Counted from the stretch's first letter, positions 45,171-54,715 are shown. The stretch is 64,000 nt of DNA from Sphingobacterium athyrii (GCF_003071065.1 NZ_QCXX01000007.1:354164-418163); one strand, 5' to 3'. A program made the numbers and translations. Notes: generated by a model not told the origin, from the letters alone.

Positions 45171-45818
45171 ATGGTCACTATTCTATCTACCCAAAACAGC
45201 ATTGCAAATCATTTTATTGCAGAATTGAGAGATGTCACGATTCAGCGTGACCGCATGCGCTTCCGTCGGAACCTGGAGCGACTCGGAGAAGTATTTGCTT
45301 ATGAGATCAGCAAAACCATGGCATTTAAACCTGTTGAAGTTGAAACACCATTGGGCGTCGCCAAAACACATCTATTAATGGAACAACCGGTATTGGCGAC
45401 CATTCTGAGAGCCGGACTTCCCTTCCATCAAGGCTTATTAAATATCTTTGACCAAGCAGACAACACCTTTATCGCGGCCTATCGGCACACCAAAAAGAGT
45501 GGTGAGTTTGAAGTTCATAAAGAATATGTAAATACCCCCAATTTAGATAATAGAACGGTCATCATCGTCGACCCGATGCTGGCAACCGGAAAGAGCCTCG
45601 TCTTATGCTGCAAAGATCTACTGGCTGAATACGAGATTAAAGAGCTTCATATTGTTGCAGCAATTGCTTCGGAAGAAGGGTTAAACCATGTCAAGGCTTT
45701 CGTTCCTACTGCGCATATCTGGGTAGGCGATGTCGACCACGAATTGACAACAAAAGCCTATATTGTTCCCGGTCTTGGCGATGCAGGAGATCTGGCCTAT
45801 GGTGAAAAACTTCATTAA
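45171..45818 (+). CDS. upp: Uracil phosphoribosyltransferase
   Basis: 215 residues. Seen: PRPP-binding loop 'VIIVDPMLATGKSLV', 'LRAGLPFHQGLLNIF' and the uracil-binding C-terminal 'AYIVPGLGDAGDLAYG'. Converts uracil and PRPP to UMP. The segment after ILRAG differs from the E. coli form, as usual in Bacteroidota. Preceded by a TTTACTATCTTTA-GCTTTAAC stretch that closely matches one upstream of the polyprenyl synthase gene. Confidence 0.93.
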   Translation: MVTILSTQNSIANHFIAELRDVTIQRDRMRFRRNLERLGEVFAYEISKTMAFKPVEVETPLGVAKTHLLMEQPVLATILRAGLPFHQGLLNIFDQADNTFIAAYRHTKKSGEFEVHKEYVNTPNLDNRTVIIVDPMLATGKSLVLCCKDLLAEYEIKELHIVAAIASEEGLNHVKAFVPTAHIWVGDVDHELTTKAYIVPGLGDAGDLAYGEKLH

Positions 45819-45921
45819 TGTGGATAATTATTTAAAATTAAATTAACACTCAGCTCATTGAAATTCAGTAAATTTATGTCAATGATGAAGTTTAATTTTT
45901 TTATATCTAATTTATACCACT

Positions 45922-46395
45922 ATGAGATGGCAAAAATACAATGGCGAATCCATTCGCTCCACGATTTTCGATGCTGTTGAGGAAGTCATTAAACGAGAAG
46001 ATGCCCTCGGGAACAAGCTCAAGGTTTATATCGGTACCGATTCCCAAGTAAAGAGAGGAATCATCGACTTCGCCACCGTCATCGTCTTTCTCAGGGAACA
46101 TAAAGGTGGATTTATGTTTATCCAACGGGACAAAAGGCATCACCGGATGAGTATTAAAGAACGGATGCTACTCGAAGTCCAAAAATCCATCGACATCGCC
46201 TACCAACTCTGCCCCCTCCTCGAAAAACACAAAGTAGACCTCGAAGTCCACGCCGACATCAACACCAATCCAAATTTTCAGTCAAATGTTGCCCTCAAAG
46301 AAGCCATGGGATATATTATGGGTATGGGTTTTGTATTTAAGGCCAAACCGGAGTCGTTTGCGAGTACCAATTGCGCCAATAAACAGGTGCAGTAG
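45922..46395 (+). CDS. Ribonuclease H-like YkuK family protein
   Basis: 157 residues, soluble. Seen: 'LKVYIGTDSQVKRGIIDFATVIVFL', 'VDLEVHADINTNPNFQSN' and 'GYIMGMGFVFKAKPESFASTNCANK', the DUF458/YkuK pattern with conserved acidic residues (GTDSQ, HADIN) arranged as in RNase H-like folds. The substrate is unknown. It is 104 nt after upp and 51 nt before pnuC. Confidence 0.88.
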   Translation: MRWQKYNGESIRSTIFDAVEEVIKREDALGNKLKVYIGTDSQVKRGIIDFATVIVFLREHKGGFMFIQRDKRHHRMSIKERMLLEVQKSIDIAYQLCPLLEKHKVDLEVHADINTNPNFQSNVALKEAMGYIMGMGFVFKAKPESFASTNCANKQVQ

Positions 46396-46446
46396 TTGAT
46401 TTTTGGGCAGACTTTGTATCTTTAGGTGTAATTTTTAACACAGCAG

Positions 46447-47049
46447 ATGCAGGATTTTTTTCAGCAGATTGCCAGTCAATTTGCCCAGACCACTTGGCTC
46501 GAATGGTTAGGTACACTAACCGGATTCCTTTGTGTTTATCTGGCCGCAAAGCAGAATATATGGAACTGGCCCATTAGCATCATCAGCGTGGTGTCCTATG
46601 CCATTCTGTTTTATGATGCAAAGCTCTATGGCGATACCGTATTACAATTTTATTTTCTATTCACGGCAGTGTATGGCTGGTATTACTGGCTTAAACGAAA
46701 GGAAGAAAAAAAGAAACCCATTGTTAAAGCCAATAAAAAACAGCTGATGCTAATCGTGCTCGCGATCATCTGTTTGACAGCCCTAATAGGTTACCTCTTG
46801 GACAATAAGACGAATTCCGATGTCCCCTATATCGATGCATTCTGTACCGCTGTTAGCTTTGTAGCCCAATTTCTAATGACGAGGAAAGTACTTCAGAACT
46901 GGCTTCTCTGGGTTTTTGTCGATATCTGCTATATTCCATTGTATATACACAAAGAGCTTATGCTAACAGCTGTACTGTATCTCGTATTCGCCATTATTGC
47001 CTGGAATGGCTACCGTGACTGGCAAAAAACCTATAAAAATTTTGCGTAA
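46447..47049 (+). CDS. pnuC: Nicotinamide riboside transporter PnuC
   Basis: 200 residues, six or seven membrane helices. Seen: the PnuC features 'WPISIISVVSYAILFYDAKLYGD', 'AVYGWYYWLKRKE', 'DVPYIDAFCTAVSFVAQFLMTRKVLQNWLLWVFVD'. Facilitates uptake of a vitamin by diffusion, which is then trapped by phosphorylation. The downstream NadR-type kinase points to nicotinamide riboside rather than thiamine (PnuT) or riboflavin (PnuX). No riboswitch is visible; the upstream gap is only 51 nt. Confidence 0.93.
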   Translation: MQDFFQQIASQFAQTTWLEWLGTLTGFLCVYLAAKQNIWNWPISIISVVSYAILFYDAKLYGDTVLQFYFLFTAVYGWYYWLKRKEEKKKPIVKANKKQLMLIVLAIICLTALIGYLLDNKTNSDVPYIDAFCTAVSFVAQFLMTRKVLQNWLLWVFVDICYIPLYIHKELMLTAVLYLVFAIIAWNGYRDWQKTYKNFA

Positions 47050-47051
47050 TA

Positions 47052-47606
47052 TTGCCTATCAAAAAGATAGATGTGGGAAAAGAGTTAATAAAAATTGCCG
47101 TCGTAGGCCCCGAGTCTACAGGAAAGTCAACCATGGCACAGTATCTCGCTGAAAAATTTCAAACGGTCTGTGTTCCGGAATATTCGCGCTATTACTGTCA
47201 GAGCCTCAATAATAAATATACATTGCAGGATGAGGTCAACATGTTTTATGGACAGGTTGCTTTGGAAGAAGCACTCCTCCCTTTGGCAAAGGATAACATC
47301 CTGATCTGTGACACCACTTTTATGACCGTGAAAATCTGGTCTGACTATCTATTCAAGCATACCCCAAAAGAAGTCACTGACAAGATCCGACAACATCCCT
47401 ATGATCTCTACTTACTGATGGATATCGACCTTCCCTGGCAGGACGATCCCTTAAGAGATTTTCCGGAGCAACGAGAATACTTTATGAAGGTGTGGAAAAC
47501 AGAATTAAATGCTGTCAATGGTCAATATCACATTATCTCAGGCGAGGGACAGCAGCGACTGGAAAATGGCTTAGCAGCTGTTAACGATTTTCTGACATTG
47601 ATTTGA
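47052..47606 (+). CDS. NadR-like nicotinamide riboside kinase (AAA P-loop)
   Basis: 184 residues. Seen: P-loop 'VVGPESTGKST', 'CVPEYSRYY', and 'LICDTTFMTVKIWSDYLF'. This matches the ribosylnicotinamide kinase domain of NadR, without its repressor or NMN adenylyltransferase domains. Two nucleotides after the pnuC stop; start is TTG 47052 (GTG 47073 is an alternative, no ATG available). Together with PnuC it forms a salvage route: NR uptake, then phosphorylation to NMN. Confidence 0.9.
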   Translation: MPIKKIDVGKELIKIAVVGPESTGKSTMAQYLAEKFQTVCVPEYSRYYCQSLNNKYTLQDEVNMFYGQVALEEALLPLAKDNILICDTTFMTVKIWSDYLFKHTPKEVTDKIRQHPYDLYLLMDIDLPWQDDPLRDFPEQREYFMKVWKTELNAVNGQYHIISGEGQQRLENGLAAVNDFLTLI

Positions 47607-47615
47607 GACAAGCAC

Positions 47616-47647
47616 CTTGACGAAGCAGCCTTTTACAGCTATATTTG
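47616..47647 (+). promoter_or_regulatory. Candidate promoter for bacilliredoxin gene
   Basis: CTTG at 47616-47619 and TATATTTG at 47640-47647, separated by 20 nt. Leader of about 100 nt to the bacilliredoxin start. Confidence 0.5.
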
Positions 47648-47754
47648 TACTTGTAAAGTATACCTTTAGTGCAATGAACAAGAAAATTAAAATGTAACTA
47701 AAAGCTGTACGCTACCGAATTAAATTAGAATATTAACATTTTACTTAAGAAATA

Positions 47755-48165
47755 ATGTATCCAGAATATTTAGTAGCTCCAATGCGTCAAGAGTTAGTTG
47801 ATGCGGGATTCGAAGAATTAAAAACTCCAGAAGCAGTTGATACTGCAATCGCTTCAGAAGGAACCGTTTTTGTGGTTGTCAACTCCGTTTGTGGTTGTGC
47901 GGCAGCAAATGCACGTCCCGCAGCAAAAGCAGCTGTAAAAAATGAAAAACATCCGGCAAAATTAGTTACTGTTTTCGCAGGTATGGAAACTGATGCTGTT
48001 AACACAGCACGTAACTACATGTTGCCTTACCCTCCATCTTCTCCAGCAATGGCATTGTTCAAAGATGGTAAATTGGTACACATGATTGAAAGACATATGA
48101 TTGAAGGTCGCCCGGCACAAATGATTGCTGACAATTTAGTTGCAGCATTTGACGAGTACTGCTAA
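47755..48165 (+). CDS. Bacilliredoxin BrxA/BrxB family protein
   Basis: 136 residues. Seen: CGC redox motif at 46-48 in 'VNSVCGCAAANARP' and the family blocks 'YPEYLVAPMRQELVDAGFEEL' and 'PPSSPAMALFKDGKLVHMIERH'. In Firmicutes these proteins remove bacillithiol from mixed disulfides (de-bacillithiolation); Bacteroidota also make bacillithiol in part. Ends in a strong terminator. Single gene with its own promoter. Confidence 0.93.
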   Translation: MYPEYLVAPMRQELVDAGFEELKTPEAVDTAIASEGTVFVVVNSVCGCAAANARPAAKAAVKNEKHPAKLVTVFAGMETDAVNTARNYMLPYPPSSPAMALFKDGKLVHMIERHMIEGRPAQMIADNLVAAFDEYC

Positions 48166-48188
48166 TCACGTATTTTGATTTTTGAATT

Positions 48189-48225
48189 AAAACGGCTATC
48201 CGAATTATTTGGATAGCCGTTTTTG
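48189..48225 (+). terminator. Terminator after bacilliredoxin gene
   Basis: 13-bp perfect stem AAAACGGCTATCC/GGATAGCCGTTTT with a 9-nt loop and T tail, 23 nt after the stop codon. Confidence 0.92.
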
Positions 48226-48318
48226 TAAACCCCATCATATACTTTACGATATTCCAACCAGTTCATATTTCAAAGAAATACCCTCTCGCTTTATAAATAC
48301 TTTTTTTATTTTTAGGAT

Positions 48319-49959
48319 ATGAGAAAATTTTCAGTTATCGTTTTCCTCCTTTCCATGATCTTCCTTGCCTGTTCCCCTCAAGAAAAGGTAGACCTGATAG
48401 TATACAATGCCCAAGTGTATACCGTTGATTCCAGCTTCAGCGTAGCACAGGCATTTGCAGTTAAGGACGGTAAATTTATTGCCATAGGATCAGACGAAGA
48501 GATTCAACGAAAGTATAAAGCCAAAGAAAAAATAGACGCTGAGGGAAAAGCGATCTATCCCGGATTCTACGATGCACACGCGCATCTATTTGATGAAGCC
48601 GAACTGATGGATCAGGCTGATCTCAGCGGCGCGGATTCTTTCGAAGAATTGATTCAACGGGTTAAAAGTTATCAGCAAAAAAATCCCAATAAAACCTGGC
48701 TCATCGGCGGTGGCTGGGACCAAAATCGCTGGAAAGACAAATCCTTTCCCACAAAAGAACTACTGGATAAAGCTTTCCCAGATATACCAGTGTACCTGAT
48801 ACGGGTAGATTATCACGCCGCTGTGGTAAACTCCAAAGCTTTAGAATGGGCCAAATTGACAAGCATTCCCATTATTCATGGTGGCGTTGTCGGTGGAAGT
48901 AACAATACACCGAATGGTCTTTTGATCGACAATGCAATGGATCTGGTCAACAAAACAATCCCGGTACCCCATGAAAAAGAGTACCTGAGAATGTTAAAGC
49001 GAACCCAGGACTCGTTGCTTTCTGTGGGACTTACTTCCATTGTGGATGCCGGTTTATCAAAAGAAAGACTAGACCTCTTAAAAAAATACTACCAGGATGG
49101 GGAATTGAAATTTAGGGATTATGCTATGATCCTTGGCAATCCGCAGAATATCTCCTCATTTATAGCGCAGGGCTTTTATGAAACGGATCGTTTAGAAATC
49201 AAATCATTCAAATTACTTGCAGATGGCGCATTAGGCTCAAGGGGCGCCTGCCTCCTCGCTCATTATCATGATGCACCTACACATGGATTCTTATTGCATA
49301 GCCCACAGGAATATGAAAACATGATCAAAGCGATTGCAGCCAGTAATTTCCAGGCGAATACCCATGCGATCGGTGATTCAGCCAACCGTATTATACTGAA
49401 CATCTATGGTAAATACTTACAGCCGCATACAGACCGTAGATGGCGCATTGAGCATGCGCAGATTATCTCGCCAGTAGATTTCGATAAATTCCGAAAATTC
49501 CAGATTATACCCTCTGTACAACCTACCCACGCCACATCGGATATGTACTGGGCAAAAGACCGTCTAGGTGAAGAACGGATGAAAGGAGCCTATGCTTACA
49601 AACATCTATTGAAGGAGTATGGTAAACTCGCTCTGGGAAGTGATTTCCCGGTTGAACATTTCAATCCGCTATACGGCTTTCACGCAGCCGTGGCCCGTGT
49701 CGATAAAAAAGGATATCCAAAGCAGGGCTTCCAGATGCAGGACGCCATCAGTCGGGAAGATGCATTGCGCGGAATGACCATCTGGGCAGCATACTCCTGC
49801 TTTCAGGAGAAAAAACGGGGAAGCATAGAAGCCGGCAAAGACGCTGATTTTGTTATCCTCGAGCACGACATCCTCAAAATACCGAATGAGCAGCTGCGAA
49901 ACGTAAAAACAATGCGGACGGTGATTGCTGGAGAAACTGTTTTCAATAGACAACAATAA
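48319..49959 (+). CDS. YtcJ-like metal-dependent amidohydrolase (lipoprotein)
   Basis: 546 residues. Seen: lipoprotein signal with lipobox FLAC (Cys18), then the amidohydrolase-3 fold: 'IYPGFYDAHAHLFDE' (metal-binding HxH), 'NTHAIGDSANRIIL' (His), 'WRIEHAQIIS' (His), 'LALGSDFPVEHFNPL' (Asp), and the composite beta-sandwich with 'AGKDADFVILEHDIL'. Likely hydrolyses amides or cyclic imides at the periplasmic side; the substrate is not known. It stands alone before the GLPGLI gene. Confidence 0.9.
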   Translation: MRKFSVIVFLLSMIFLACSPQEKVDLIVYNAQVYTVDSSFSVAQAFAVKDGKFIAIGSDEEIQRKYKAKEKIDAEGKAIYPGFYDAHAHLFDEAELMDQADLSGADSFEELIQRVKSYQQKNPNKTWLIGGGWDQNRWKDKSFPTKELLDKAFPDIPVYLIRVDYHAAVVNSKALEWAKLTSIPIIHGGVVGGSNNTPNGLLIDNAMDLVNKTIPVPHEKEYLRMLKRTQDSLLSVGLTSIVDAGLSKERLDLLKKYYQDGELKFRDYAMILGNPQNISSFIAQGFYETDRLEIKSFKLLADGALGSRGACLLAHYHDAPTHGFLLHSPQEYENMIKAIAASNFQANTHAIGDSANRIILNIYGKYLQPHTDRRWRIEHAQIISPVDFDKFRKFQIIPSVQPTHATSDMYWAKDRLGEERMKGAYAYKHLLKEYGKLALGSDFPVEHFNPLYGFHAAVARVDKKGYPKQGFQMQDAISREDALRGMTIWAAYSCFQEKKRGSIEAGKDADFVILEHDILKIPNEQLRNVKTMRTVIAGETVFNRQQ

Positions 49960-50040
49960 TAGTTTCACACACACGGAGCTTCACTCATCCCCTAGAAAAG
50001 TACAATTCAAGGTATAATAGTGAAAATCTACAATAATTTT

Positions 50041-50080
50041 TATTTTTACGAATATTTCGTATATTTACGATATAAACATA
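50041..50080 (+). promoter_or_regulatory. AT-rich ACGA/TCGT repeats upstream of GLPGLI gene
   Basis: ACGAATATTTCGT (50048-50060) is a perfect odd palindrome, followed at once by a further ATTTACGATAT. The cluster lies 6-45 nt upstream of the ATG and could be a repressor-binding site; there is no clear TAnnTTTG box apart from TATATTTA at about 50060. Function is inference. Confidence 0.4.
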
Positions 50081-50085
50081 ATTTT

Positions 50086-50988
50086 ATGAAATATTCATTA
50101 TCCTTCTTATTATCGCTGACGATACAGATTCTATTTGCTCAAGAAAATTCGCCAGCAATAGCTAAAGTACATTACGAATTCAAACACATTAATGACACCA
50201 CGCAACGTGATCAATTTATTCGCGACGAAACGATCACTTACCTTAATCAACAGGCCAGTTACTATACCTCATACTCCACAAATCGTATGCAGGATGAAGT
50301 CAAAAAACAGATGGATGCCCCCTCCTTTGACGGGAATATAACTATCCAGACACGAACAACTCCTTTAGGGGCATCGTATTTACTAGATGTCAACAACAAC
50401 AAAATGACAGAATTGATATCCGTTGCTGGGGACAAATTTGCTATACCTCAAACTTACCCAGCTCAAGAATGGGAAGTATTAGGGGATCATAAGGAGATCG
50501 GAGGATACAGTTGTCAAAATGCAAAAACAACTTTCAAAGGTCGCACCTATGAAGTATGGTTTACGACAGAGCTGCCATTTCCTTACGGACCTTGGAAACT
50601 TCATGGACTACCAGGACTCATTTTGGATGCAAGGGATTCAAAAAACGAGGTCATTTTTGCATATGCTGGATTTGATAAACTGGAAGACAGCAAAGTACAG
50701 GTGGCGCTACCACAAGGCGTGATTACAACCTCACTAGAGGAAGTTCAAAAAATCGAAGCTGCATTTAAAGCAAATCCCCAGGCCTATATGAACGCTCAAT
50801 CGGCAAAGAGTCGAAGTATCAGTGTAGGTTCTAGCAATGCCATTACTGTTAAAAGCGGTTCAAGCGCTGGTATGAAAACAGGAGATGGTGGTATGGATGT
50901 CTCTAGGATCAAAAGTTTTAATATACGGAAAGATGAACTATATAAGCCTTCTAAAGTCACCAATAATCCGATTGAGCTAATACCTTAA
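50086..50988 (+). CDS. GLPGLI family secreted protein
   Basis: 300 residues from ATG 50086 (an in-frame open stretch extends 22 codons upstream through the repeat region). Seen: signal peptide ending LFAQ, and the name-giving motif 'WKLHGLPGLILDARD', preceded by 'GYSCQNAKTTFKGRTYEVWFTTELPFPYGPW'. The family is of unknown function, Bacteroidota-specific and usually paired with a TonB-dependent receptor. The two Cys-poor halves and the conserved Trp/Gly-rich motif are the main features. Its stop overlaps the receptor gene's start by one base (TAATG). Confidence 0.92.
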   Translation: MKYSLSFLLSLTIQILFAQENSPAIAKVHYEFKHINDTTQRDQFIRDETITYLNQQASYYTSYSTNRMQDEVKKQMDAPSFDGNITIQTRTTPLGASYLLDVNNNKMTELISVAGDKFAIPQTYPAQEWEVLGDHKEIGGYSCQNAKTTFKGRTYEVWFTTELPFPYGPWKLHGLPGLILDARDSKNEVIFAYAGFDKLEDSKVQVALPQGVITTSLEEVQKIEAAFKANPQAYMNAQSAKSRSISVGSSNAITVKSGSSAGMKTGDGGMDVSRIKSFNIRKDELYKPSKVTNNPIELIP

Positions 50989-53648
50989 TGAAAGTACCTA
51001 TATGTTTACTTTTAATCACTTGGTTTGGGCAAATTTGTTTTGCCCAACAAATGATTAGTGGGAAGGTACAAGAAGCAAATACACAGAAGCCAATACCTTT
51101 CGCAAGTGTAAATATCCTGTCTGAAAATAAAATCGTCGCTTTTAAAACGACTGATAAGGAAGGACGGTTTATGATGCAACTTTCTAAAGAATATACCACC
51201 GTCTACCTGCAGATCCACCATCTTACTTACGAAAAATTCGAACAGCAAATTGACAAAAAGTCGACCGATCTCCGGATTGTCTTAACCCCCAAAACCAATC
51301 TATTAAAAGATGTCGTAGTCAAGAGTAAACCCAAAGTAAGTCGTTCCAATGACACCATTTCTTATGATGTAGGTTCTTTCGCTAAGGAAGAGGATCGAAA
51401 TATCGGAGATATCATCAAACGCCTACCCGGTATGGAGGTAACAGAATCCGGCTTAATAAAATATCAGGACAAAACGGTTTCCAAACTTTACATTGACGGT
51501 GATGATCTGTTAGAAGATCGTTACGGAATAGGCACACGAACAATTCCGCACAGAATGGTCAAAGACATTCAGGTCCTCGACAACCATGAACACTATAAAG
51601 TACTTAAAAACAAAAGATTTACAGACGATGTAGCAATTAACCTTGTCATCAAAGAAGATGCTAAGTTAAAGTTAACCGGACAGGCTAAAATAGCTGCTGG
51701 TACTCCCAATAACTATGACCCCGAGCTAAACACAATCCTTTTTAACAAAAAAGTTAAAATGCTGAATGTACTCAGTGCAAATAACATCGGTAGGGATCTT
51801 TCTGGTGATGTCGTAGGCAATAACCAGTCATCTTTACTCGCAAAGTTTGGCGCTTCCGCTATTCACAACCTCCTTGCAACAAGTACAACTGGAGCTCCCA
51901 ATATTCCAAAAAACAACTATTACTTTAACAATACAGGTTCCCTCAACACTAATAATCTATATAATTTCAAAAACAGATGGCAATTGAAATCAAATATTCA
52001 GTTACTATTTGATAAAGAAAGACAGAATAACGCTGCTAGTACACGATATTTACTCGATGGAGGTGATGTATCCTTTGAAGAACAAAATGGCATCAGAGCA
52101 GAGAAATGGCTGGGTGTGGCAAGACTCTCTGCATCTGTGAATACAGAAAAAAAATACATCAGCGAAATACTTTCCTTTGAATATGAAAAAAAAGATATAA
52201 AAGCCCTATTAACAAACTCGACCAGTAAAATTGACCAATTTCAAAAACACCATATCAAAGGAGTCAGCAACCAGTTCAGTTATATACCACAATTAAAAAA
52301 CAACGATATTATAGCAGTTAATTGGACATTAAACTATGGAAATAAACCACAATCTCTACAGATTTATCCAGGTGTTTTTTCTGAAATATTGAATGACAGC
52401 ATTCCATACAAAAGTACCACTCAGCAGATCGAGGTTCCCTCATTTTTCACTGAGGTTTCGACAGGTTACCACTTCAATAAAAGTAAGATCAAACAGCATT
52501 ATCAGATCGGTTTCAATACCGACCGCCAACATTTTACTTCATTGTTATATCTTCAAGATAATGAGCAGATAGATAGAAGACCGCGCCAGAATACGAGCAA
52601 CGATCTGCACTGGAGCAGATCTCAAGTGTTCATTACACCACAATATGACTGGAAAAACGATCGCTTCGAGGCTCACCTTGATATCCCGATCACTTATCTG
52701 ATCACCCAATATAAAGATAATACACAGGTTTTGGACATTTCAAAAAATTCATGGTTGATCAACCCCGGCCTAAAAGCGCGTTGGCGAGTCTCCCAAGAAG
52801 ATTATCTCCAATTTGCTTATCAATATAGCCAGGACATTGGGAATATTGAAGACGTATTCCATGGAGCGGTACTGCGCAATTATAGGATGCTTAGCCAAAA
52901 CAATGCTGCGCTGAATGAATCCCAAAAACATGCTTTTAATCTCAATTACAATCTGGGGCGTACATTGAAAGTATTATTCGCTAATGCAGGAATCAGCTAT
53001 TCCAGGCTTTCATCCAACACGATGTTATCCTCAATTATAAAAGACGATATCACAGAGAATATATTGGTTAATATGGACAACCTGCAAGAACATTGGTCCT
53101 CACAAATTGGGTTTGATAAATATATATTTCCTTTGGCAAGTACGCTCAAGTTAAAAGGCAGTATGGCCTATTCCCGATTCAATCAATTACTAAACAGTAG
53201 TGTTGTTCCCATAAAAAGCATCAATTACACGCTCCAACCTAGTTTAGAAGCAAAAATATTCAAATCATATAATATATCTTATACAGGTACTCTCAATTGG
53301 AATAGAAGCAAGCAACAAGGGAAAGACCATCTGATTCGGAATAAAACAACTATGATGACACATAACTTAGGTTTCCCTATAAGCCCTTTTAAAAATGGCT
53401 TTATACGTGTAAACATACGTAACCTCTCCACTTTCCAGACGAATATGAAGAATGCGAGTTATACCTTTATAGACGTTTTTGCACGTTATCGATTGAACAA
53501 ATGGAAAACTGACTTTGAATTGGATATGAGCAATTTGACGAATATAAAAAATTATCGGACCTACATGACAACAGCCAATATGATTTCCCAAAATGAATTT
53601 GAACTACGGGGAAGAACAATTTTACTACGCGCTGTCTTTAATCTTTAG
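50988..53648 (+). CDS. Outer membrane receptor/beta-barrel protein (TonB receptor-like)
   Basis: 886 residues. Seen: signal peptide (about 1-20), a carboxypeptidase-regulatory-like domain (about 22-100, 'ISGKVQEANTQKPIPFASVNIL'), a plug-like region ('DIIKRLPGMEVTESGLIKYQ', 'KLYIDGDDLLEDRYGIGT'), then a barrel to a terminal phenylalanine segment (RAVFNL). Belongs to the outer membrane beta-barrel family with a TonB receptor plan but a divergent plug and no clear TonB box. Start overlaps the GLPGLI stop. Likely works with GLPGLI in import, export or processing of an unknown ligand. A perfect hairpin terminator follows. Confidence 0.88.
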   Translation: MKVPICLLLITWFGQICFAQQMISGKVQEANTQKPIPFASVNILSENKIVAFKTTDKEGRFMMQLSKEYTTVYLQIHHLTYEKFEQQIDKKSTDLRIVLTPKTNLLKDVVVKSKPKVSRSNDTISYDVGSFAKEEDRNIGDIIKRLPGMEVTESGLIKYQDKTVSKLYIDGDDLLEDRYGIGTRTIPHRMVKDIQVLDNHEHYKVLKNKRFTDDVAINLVIKEDAKLKLTGQAKIAAGTPNNYDPELNTILFNKKVKMLNVLSANNIGRDLSGDVVGNNQSSLLAKFGASAIHNLLATSTTGAPNIPKNNYYFNNTGSLNTNNLYNFKNRWQLKSNIQLLFDKERQNNAASTRYLLDGGDVSFEEQNGIRAEKWLGVARLSASVNTEKKYISEILSFEYEKKDIKALLTNSTSKIDQFQKHHIKGVSNQFSYIPQLKNNDIIAVNWTLNYGNKPQSLQIYPGVFSEILNDSIPYKSTTQQIEVPSFFTEVSTGYHFNKSKIKQHYQIGFNTDRQHFTSLLYLQDNEQIDRRPRQNTSNDLHWSRSQVFITPQYDWKNDRFEAHLDIPITYLITQYKDNTQVLDISKNSWLINPGLKARWRVSQEDYLQFAYQYSQDIGNIEDVFHGAVLRNYRMLSQNNAALNESQKHAFNLNYNLGRTLKVLFANAGISYSRLSSNTMLSSIIKDDITENILVNMDNLQEHWSSQIGFDKYIFPLASTLKLKGSMAYSRFNQLLNSSVVPIKSINYTLQPSLEAKIFKSYNISYTGTLNWNRSKQQGKDHLIRNKTTMMTHNLGFPISPFKNGFIRVNIRNLSTFQTNMKNASYTFIDVFARYRLNKWKTDFELDMSNLTNIKNYRTYMTTANMISQNEFELRGRTILLRAVFNL

Positions 53649-53739
53649 GCCTTAAATGCACTTGAAACCAGCATTTTTAAAAAAAGCAGCGGTCAAAGGT
53701 AATTACTTACAAAGTTCGACCAGGATAAGATGATCCATA

Positions 53740-53774
53740 AAAAGGCCCGGGTGAAATATTCACCCGGGCCTTTT
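53740..53774. terminator. Bidirectional terminator
   Basis: Perfect 16-bp stem (53740-53755 with 53759-53774, A4GGCCCGGGTGAA type) with a 3-nt loop and T4 tail, between convergent genes (receptor and lipA). Confidence 0.93.
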
Positions 53775-53833
53775 ATATATTAATATGGAAACAATTTTTG
53801 CTTTTCCAAGAAGTCTAACTGTTTAGCACGCTA

Positions 53834-54715
53834 TTATTGCATATCAAATAAATGCTTTTCAGCATGGTAGGACGAACGTACCAATGGTCCTGATTCAACA
53901 TACTTAAATCCCATTTCCAAACCAATTTTTTGATATTTTTCAAATTGAGCTGGTGTGATAAATTCAATAACGGGATGGTGTGCTTTTGTAGGCTGCAAAT
54001 ACTGACCGAGCGTCAAAATATGAACACCAACATTATATAAGTCCTGCATGGCCTCGATTACATCTTCTTCCGTTTCGCCAAGACCAAGCATAATACCAGA
54101 CTTCGTACGAAGACCTGCTTCCGAAATCCGACGCAAACATTCTAAAGAACGATCATATTTAGCCTGGATACGTACTTCCCTTGTCAGACGGCGTACAGTT
54201 TCCAAGTTATGTGAAACGACCTCAGGACGAACCGCAATGACACGATCCAGATTGTCCCATTGCCCTTTAAAATCTGGCAATAGCGTTTCCAAGGTTGTCT
54301 CGGGGCTCTCTCTACGGATGGCATTAATCGTTTCCGCCCAAATCGTCGAACCACCATCTTTCAAATCATCACGGTCAACAGAAGTGATGACACAATGTTT
54401 GACCTGCATCAGCTTCACTGAGTTTGCGACCCTGTTAGGCTCATCCAAATCGACCGCCAGAGGACGACCTGTTGCCACAGCACAAAACGAACATGAACGT
54501 GTACAGATATTACCTAGTATCATGAAGGTCGCTGTTCCAGCCCCCCAACACTCACCCATATTTGGGCAATTTCCACTCTCACAAATCGTATGCAATTTAT
54601 GTTCATCTACAAGACTTCTGACATGTCTATACTCTTTACCAACAGGCAATTTGACACGCAACCAATCGGGCTTGCGTTGTGCAGGAGTTGCCGGAATAAC
54701 TGGAAGTTCAATCAT
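53834..54715 (-). CDS. lipA: Lipoyl synthase
   Basis: 293 residues, radical SAM enzyme. Seen: auxiliary cluster cysteines Cys45, Cys50 and Cys56 ('CESGNCPNMGEC'), radical SAM cluster Cys71, Cys75 and Cys78 ('CTRSCSFC'), and the C-terminal RSSYHAEK with the cluster-ligating Ser. Inserts two sulfurs into octanoyl groups on lipoate-dependent enzymes. The N-terminal 'KPDWLRVKLPVG' agrees with the family. lipB is not adjacent. Confidence 0.97.
   Translation of the reverse strand: MIELPVIPATPAQRKPDWLRVKLPVGKEYRHVRSLVDEHKLHTICESGNCPNMGECWGAGTATFMILGNICTRSCSFCAVATGRPLAVDLDEPNRVANSVKLMQVKHCVITSVDRDDLKDGGSTIWAETINAIRRESPETTLETLLPDFKGQWDNLDRVIAVRPEVVSHNLETVRRLTREVRIQAKYDRSLECLRRISEAGLRTKSGIMLGLGETEEDVIEAMQDLYNVGVHILTLGQYLQPTKAHHPVIEFITPAQFEKYQKIGLEMGFKYVESGPLVRSSYHAEKHLFDMQ

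Noticed and set aside
46396..46446. Riboswitch before pnuC
   Set aside because: Only about 50 nt are available and no TPP, FMN or NAD-type riboswitch elements are visible.
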